A stretch of 64,000 bases of DNA from Onchidella celtica (lineage: Eukaryota > Mollusca > Gastropoda > Systellommatophora > Onchidiidae), in contig OZ007572.1 in assembly GCA_963931925.1 (NCBI GenBank), positions 21,632,882-21,696,881 of the forward strand. The letters run 5' to 3'. The notes beneath the pieces were generated by a model that was not told the DNA's origin, searched no databases, and saw only the letters and a list, made by a program, of their open reading frames with translations. Position numbers and translations under genes: made by a program. Below, in pieces: positions 59,506 to 64,000 of the stretch (within the stretch, counting starts at the first letter, position 1; the number at the start of each line of letters is the position of its first letter).

Positions 59506-62057
59506 CTCGGCGAGATGAGGCAGTATAATAATTTTGTTGTCTATCAGAATATCATTACCAGATTCAACCGTTACCGTCGTTGATGTCTCAGAAATTATTC
59601 AATATTCACACACGATTCCCTTTTTTTTTTTGTTTTTTTTTTTGTGTTGCCTTCCTGTCTGTTTTGAGTTAAACTATTTAAATATTGATTGCCGTGCTCG
59701 TCTTACGTGATCGGATGAGAATAACATTTTTTTTTTTTTTTTAAACTAGTTCAGTTGGCAACAGCTTCAGCTGAGAGGGTGTCAAAACCACTTCAACTTC
59801 TATTTGGCTCTCTCACTTTCTTCGGATATGTAGGACACACCAGCCACAGAGGAGGATACAAATTCAAGGTAGAAAAAAAAATAGAACAACGAATACTGTT
59901 CGCTGATAAACCAAGTGGTCGTGAGTAGGCTTTTTGGCACGCGTACGCCCATTACACGCGGATTCGTTTCTTATACGCTGGGCGAAATCGGTGTCAGGGC
60001 ATTTTTTTACAATGGATGTGAGATCGTTGGAGTTGTTCTCAGTTTTGAAGTTGAACATGCTGGTCGGGTGTTAAGAACACATCCTGGGTACTTGCGAAGC
60101 AGAAAAGAGAACTGGATGGGCAGGGACTTTAAAAGGGGGTAAAGTTCGAAGGGGTCAGACTTCGGAGGAAATATCCGAAAGTCAGCCAAATGGTAAGGGT
60201 TTAGATATTTGAATAGTTGTCGGGCAAACAGTCTACATATAGAGTTAATTATTTGCCCCCGCTGCTGTTCTGTCATGTTGCCGCCAGCCTAATTATCCCT
60301 TCCCTGGCCATTGTAGTGATTGTCGGTCGTAGTTATGGTGAGTGAGGAAGGCGGAATCTGTGTAATTTGTCCTCGAAATTGGTCACCCATAGGTCATGCA
60401 AGGTGTGTTTGCTTATTCCCGTATGCGTCATAGAATGGATGGTTTCCTGGCATTATATCGACACATAAAGACTGACCATTTGTTTGCTGAAGTCGAGGAC
60501 ATTTTGCGTGATTGTTTGAGGGAGGATATTTCATTTTCAGAAGGCACCCAAAAAGAGAGGGCCTAGAATAAATTATTGTACAAAAAGAAAGGCGAAGAAG
60601 GGGCATTCACCGTGTATTTCTTCGGTTTGTGTGTTAGGTATGTCGAAAAAAAAACACAATGAAATGAAACAAGTTTTGACAAGCTCAACGTTTAAATGGT
60701 TTGAAATATCTCTGTGACGACCCTTCACTCCCGCTTCTTTTTTTCCTTAATTTTATTTTTCGCTGTTGCGAGTCTAAGATACATGACAAACATTTTTAAT
60801 CGTAATAAAAGCTTCCAAAAATTATCATTGTGGTTTTCAATGCCAATCTTTAAGCCGACCCCGACTCCACCCACGTCCACTCATTAAAAACATTACCCTG
60901 TGTAGTTTTCACAGCCAAAAACGCGTACATGTATTTCCAAGTTTCGGCAGGAACTGAAGAATTGATTCGATTGCATAATTATTTAGTTTATCAGATGGAA
61001 AACAAAAACAACAGGAACAAAATGTGGCAATAAAAACTTTAAAACTAATTCAACCCATGAGACCCAAACCACAGCTTGGCAATAATTATGTAGATTCCAA
61101 AACTATTTTTCTCTAGTTCCCCAGACAATGGTTTTAAACGCGAGTATGTGTAGGAAGGGACGTTGGTAAGAAGTTAAACAAAACAACAAAACACCAGGGG
61201 AATAGAACGAGAGATGAAAGCCAGAACATACGGACAAGTTTTATTACAATTATTGTTTGTGACGCGTTCTGGCAATACTTCTATTTTATATTACTCGTGG
61301 GCAGCGATATTAAGTCGACAGAAATAGAATTTTATAAACTCTGCTTTTTGAGTTAAAATAAAGCGCGCGTTCGAAATATTTCAGGCAACGGTCTCCAATC
61401 CGGTGGCGTTGCAATGAAGCAAAACACATTCAAACACCCGTGGAGTGAATTCTTCCGCTGACGTATTGCGTTTCATAGGTTGAGTAGCCGCGATTACCCA
61501 GAAACATTCAGGTCGTTTATTTGCCTTTGAAAATTGCGGTATCTGAGCTGGAATTTGTGAGATCACTATTTTTTTTTTCTTCTCCCCTTTTTCCAGCTGC
61601 AAGGTTTTTTTACCTCAATTTTTTCTGTGGAGTAAACATTTTGCTGACGTCTCTGTTTCCGCGCTCGTGTTTTTATTTTTTTTATTTTACCTGTCTCGTT
61701 GCTCGAACCACGATGAAAAAATAAAAGGTTTGGTGTACCATAGAAATACACTACTGAACGGAGTGGTACAGAATACAATTTCTCGTGTTAACACCAGTCA
61801 ACGTATTTACTTTAGTTTACGCATTGATTATGCATACGGCCACAGGGTTGAACAAAGACTATCAGTGTACTGTAAAATTCAGTGAAAATAAGGTAGATGA
61901 TCTTTGTCGTCGGCGTTTAGAATTCTTTACTTTGGTGATCGTTGCTAAACAGTATTACTACCAACAGTCATCGACATATGTAATAAAACTTCTAGAAACT
62001 GAAAATATCATGTGCTACAGTGGCATAAACATTGATGAAACTGCAAATTATGGCTTT
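59506..62057. other. non-coding stretch
   Basis: T runs (59619-59643, 59729-59742) and no recognised gene in 2.5 kb. Confidence 0.5.
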
Positions 62058-62074
62058 CTCTATCTCTCTCTCTC

Positions 62075-62169
<95 letters not shown>

Positions 62170-62170
62170 T
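62058..62170. repeat. (CT)n microsatellite
   Basis: A CT run of more than 100 bases with a few CC interruptions. Confidence 0.95.
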
Positions 62171-62685
62171 TCATATTTTCTATCAGAACGATTTAATGAT
62201 CTTTTGTCGAGAAGTTTGAAGCTGCATCATTTTATCATTTCGAAATCATAAAACAAAAACAACAGCGTTACCGCCAATGTTCTAAAGTATTTTGAAGGGT
62301 TGTTGTGATGCTGTTATTCTTGAAAAATTGTATCTTTATTCTGTACCTTTATTTTCTTTGCCGACAAATAAAGTTATTGAATACCCACGTTTTTCAGTCT
62401 CTTGAGAGACCAAGCAGACCAGGCGTTTTCTACACCACCGCCAGCAAAACATTCTAAAGTTAGACCAATTAGGACATATTACGGACCAGTGGCTTAAAAC
62501 AACGGCATACATTCCCAGTATGGGTATTCCCCTGGTGATGGCATTGCGTTCCGCAATTAGTTCCTATGCTTCCGTTTGTTGTTTGTCGCAATGCAGCGCC
62601 AAAGCTTTGCTGTTCCAAAATAGTAAAAGTAGAATGTTGAACCGGCAGACACAACATAGTTAGATCTATTTGACATAACGCGGCC
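62171..62685. other. non-coding stretch
   Basis: No gene recognised. Confidence 0.5.
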
Positions 62686-63118
62686 TTGGTTCCTGTTACA
62701 ACTCCACTTTTTGCACAACTGAGAAATTCGATGTTAAAAGTTTGCGGCTTTAGTTATTAGGATAGGTCATCATTCCCTAAAACTGTAGTAAAATGGTTTG
62801 ACTACTTTTCAGAAGTAAAACAACAGACTTGTTTTAACATTATGGGTCTAATGACGATGACGTTTTGAAAGTTTGCCATTCGATTATCATTTCAGCTGAG
62901 GAGTCTAGAACCAAGCTTATTCGATGTGGTTTTGAATTTGTTGAACATCGCAGGGAACGGTGACGATAAGGGGTTGGAATACATCGGGACTGTGCAACAG
63001 CTTGATACGTGCCACAACGCATTTTAAACAAGTGTCAACGTGTGTATTCGTTATACTGCTTCCACATGCTGAAAGATCTCCAGTTTTTCCGAAAATTGGG
63101 ATAAAACAGCGAGAACTA
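62686..63118 (+). mobile_element. MITE family A, copy 5, split by another MITE
   Basis: The left part (to 62765) has CAACTCCACTTTTTGCACAA and AGTTTGCGGCTTTAG; the right part (from 62965) resumes with GATAAGGGGTT, GTGCCACAACGCATTTTAAA and AGATCTCCAG. The 199 bp in between are a separate inverted-repeat element. Confidence 0.85.
62766..62964. mobile_element. 199-bp MITE nested in family A copy 5
   Basis: Left end GTCATCATTCCCT and right end, inverse GTCACCGTTCCCT, match at 11 of 13 positions. GATA (62761-62764) and GATA (62965-62968) flank it, consistent with a 4-bp duplication; uninterrupted family-A copies carry a single GATAAGG here. No other copy was seen in the window. Confidence 0.78.
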
Positions 63119-63477
63119 AGTTCGTGATATCTTAATGGTTATCACTGACATTTCAAAAAATGTTCTGAAAATTAATACATAAATAAGGTAAAAGTTCCTG
63201 ATTTCTCGAATAATTATAAGGACCAATCGCCAGTCAGATGCTGAGAAAGGGATTTGTATAGAAAGGTGCACAGAGCATTAATTAGTGGCGAGTGGGGTTG
63301 CAGGTTGGTCATAGACCTTGTACAGTACTGGGGGCCAAACGACTTACTGAAGCTTTGATCTCGAGCGACCAGTCGTACTTTGTATATATACCAATGCGGG
63401 GATCTGCATTTATCTATATACGGATAGTGGAACCATAGATTAGTGGGATTCGGGGCAGAGGAAATGGGGAGACTCAG
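63119..63477. other. non-coding stretch
   Basis: A 108-codon minus frame (63214-63540) has no domain and runs into repeat K. Confidence 0.45.
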
Positions 63478-63585
63478 ACGGGCGCTGCACTGTGGCGACG
63501 ACGTGTCTGCTTCAGTTATAACTAGGCTGCGATGACACAAAAGGCAAATTTCCCAAATGGGATTAAAGAAGTATACAAACTACAA
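63478..63585 (+). repeat. dispersed repeat K, copy 2
   Basis: Partner of 55862-55975. It ends in an A-rich stretch (ACAAAAATGCAAATACAAAA), which would fit a retroposed 3' end. Confidence 0.7.
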
Positions 63586-63640
63586 AAATGCAAATACAAA
63601 AAATAATGTATACATTTTCAGAAAGAGAATATGATTAAAT

Positions 63641-63880
63641 CGTCACCGCTCTACGATAATGGCATATGTCAGACTTATGCCAAAGGGCAACTGGCCGTTC
63701 ATTGCATTCCTGAGCATGCGGGCTGCCAGAAAATATTACAGAAAAAGAATATAGGAAAATGTAATATTCCAATGGAATCATAATGGCATAAGTCACCAAA
63801 TGGCAGGAAAAGAAACATTGTTTTCTTGATATCTCAAAAGTGTCCAAAATGACCTATACCATTAGCGTAGAGCAGTGACG
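63641..63880 (+). mobile_element. MITE family L, copy 3
   Basis: Ends CGTCACCGCTCTACGATAAT and, inverse, CGTCACTGCTCTACGCTAAT, an inverted repeat of about 22 bp with two mismatches. The dinucleotide AT stands on both sides. Length exactly 240 bp, the same as copy 1. Confidence 0.88.
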
Positions 63881-64000
63881 ATAGGTAGGTCTTCGATGAC
63901 TGATTGAATGAAGAGAGTGAAGAAGAGAGAAGCAACAACCTGTTGATGAAAAAGGCATGGCCGCTTTGTGTGCAGCTGCGTCAAGACCGGGAGATCAGAC

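Overview
This is a window of animal nuclear DNA. It has very little recognisable coding sequence, many short inverted-repeat transposons, tRNA-type SINE and LINE remnants, long (CT)n arrays and many poly-C/poly-G runs. There are no operons, bacterial genes, rRNA genes or intact cellular genes that I can name. The repeat landscape and the style of the LINE suggest a marine invertebrate, most likely a mollusc. That is an inference from general familiarity, not something the sequence proves.

Layout. 0-6 kb: a textbook hAT-type MITE (705-1147, perfect 8-bp target duplication), a family-D MITE (about 2926-3170), and a 2.57-kb inverted-repeat element (3290-5861) carrying a broken gene for an OTU-type cysteine protease with a PHD-like zinc finger. 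6-14 kb: simple repeats, pyrimidine tracts and a ~100-bp satellite-like array. 14-25 kb: a second hAT-like MITE, a tRNA-headed SINE, two more inverted-repeat elements, a possible terminal exon, and a 25-bp minisatellite. 25-41 kb: dispersed MITE families A, D and L and several tandem arrays. One array (34.4-35.4 kb) has two insertions inside its units, so the empty site can be read directly. 41.2-43.5 kb: a 5'-truncated LINE whose reverse-transcriptase frame is still open. 44-50 kb: three copies of MITE family H, a decayed THAP-like fragment, and an unidentified coding-like exon ending in a consensus splice donor (49913-50563, minus strand). 50-64 kb: a third hAT-like MITE, more family A/K/L copies, and a MITE nested inside another MITE.

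How it works together. The recurring theme is transposition: enzyme-coding elements (LINE RT, OTU element) and many non-coding elements that must have been moved by enzymes encoded elsewhere. Families A (5 copies), D (3), H (3) and L (3) can each be aligned within this single window, which fixes their ends and, in places, their target sites. Positions of repeat ends are read by eye and may be off by several bases.
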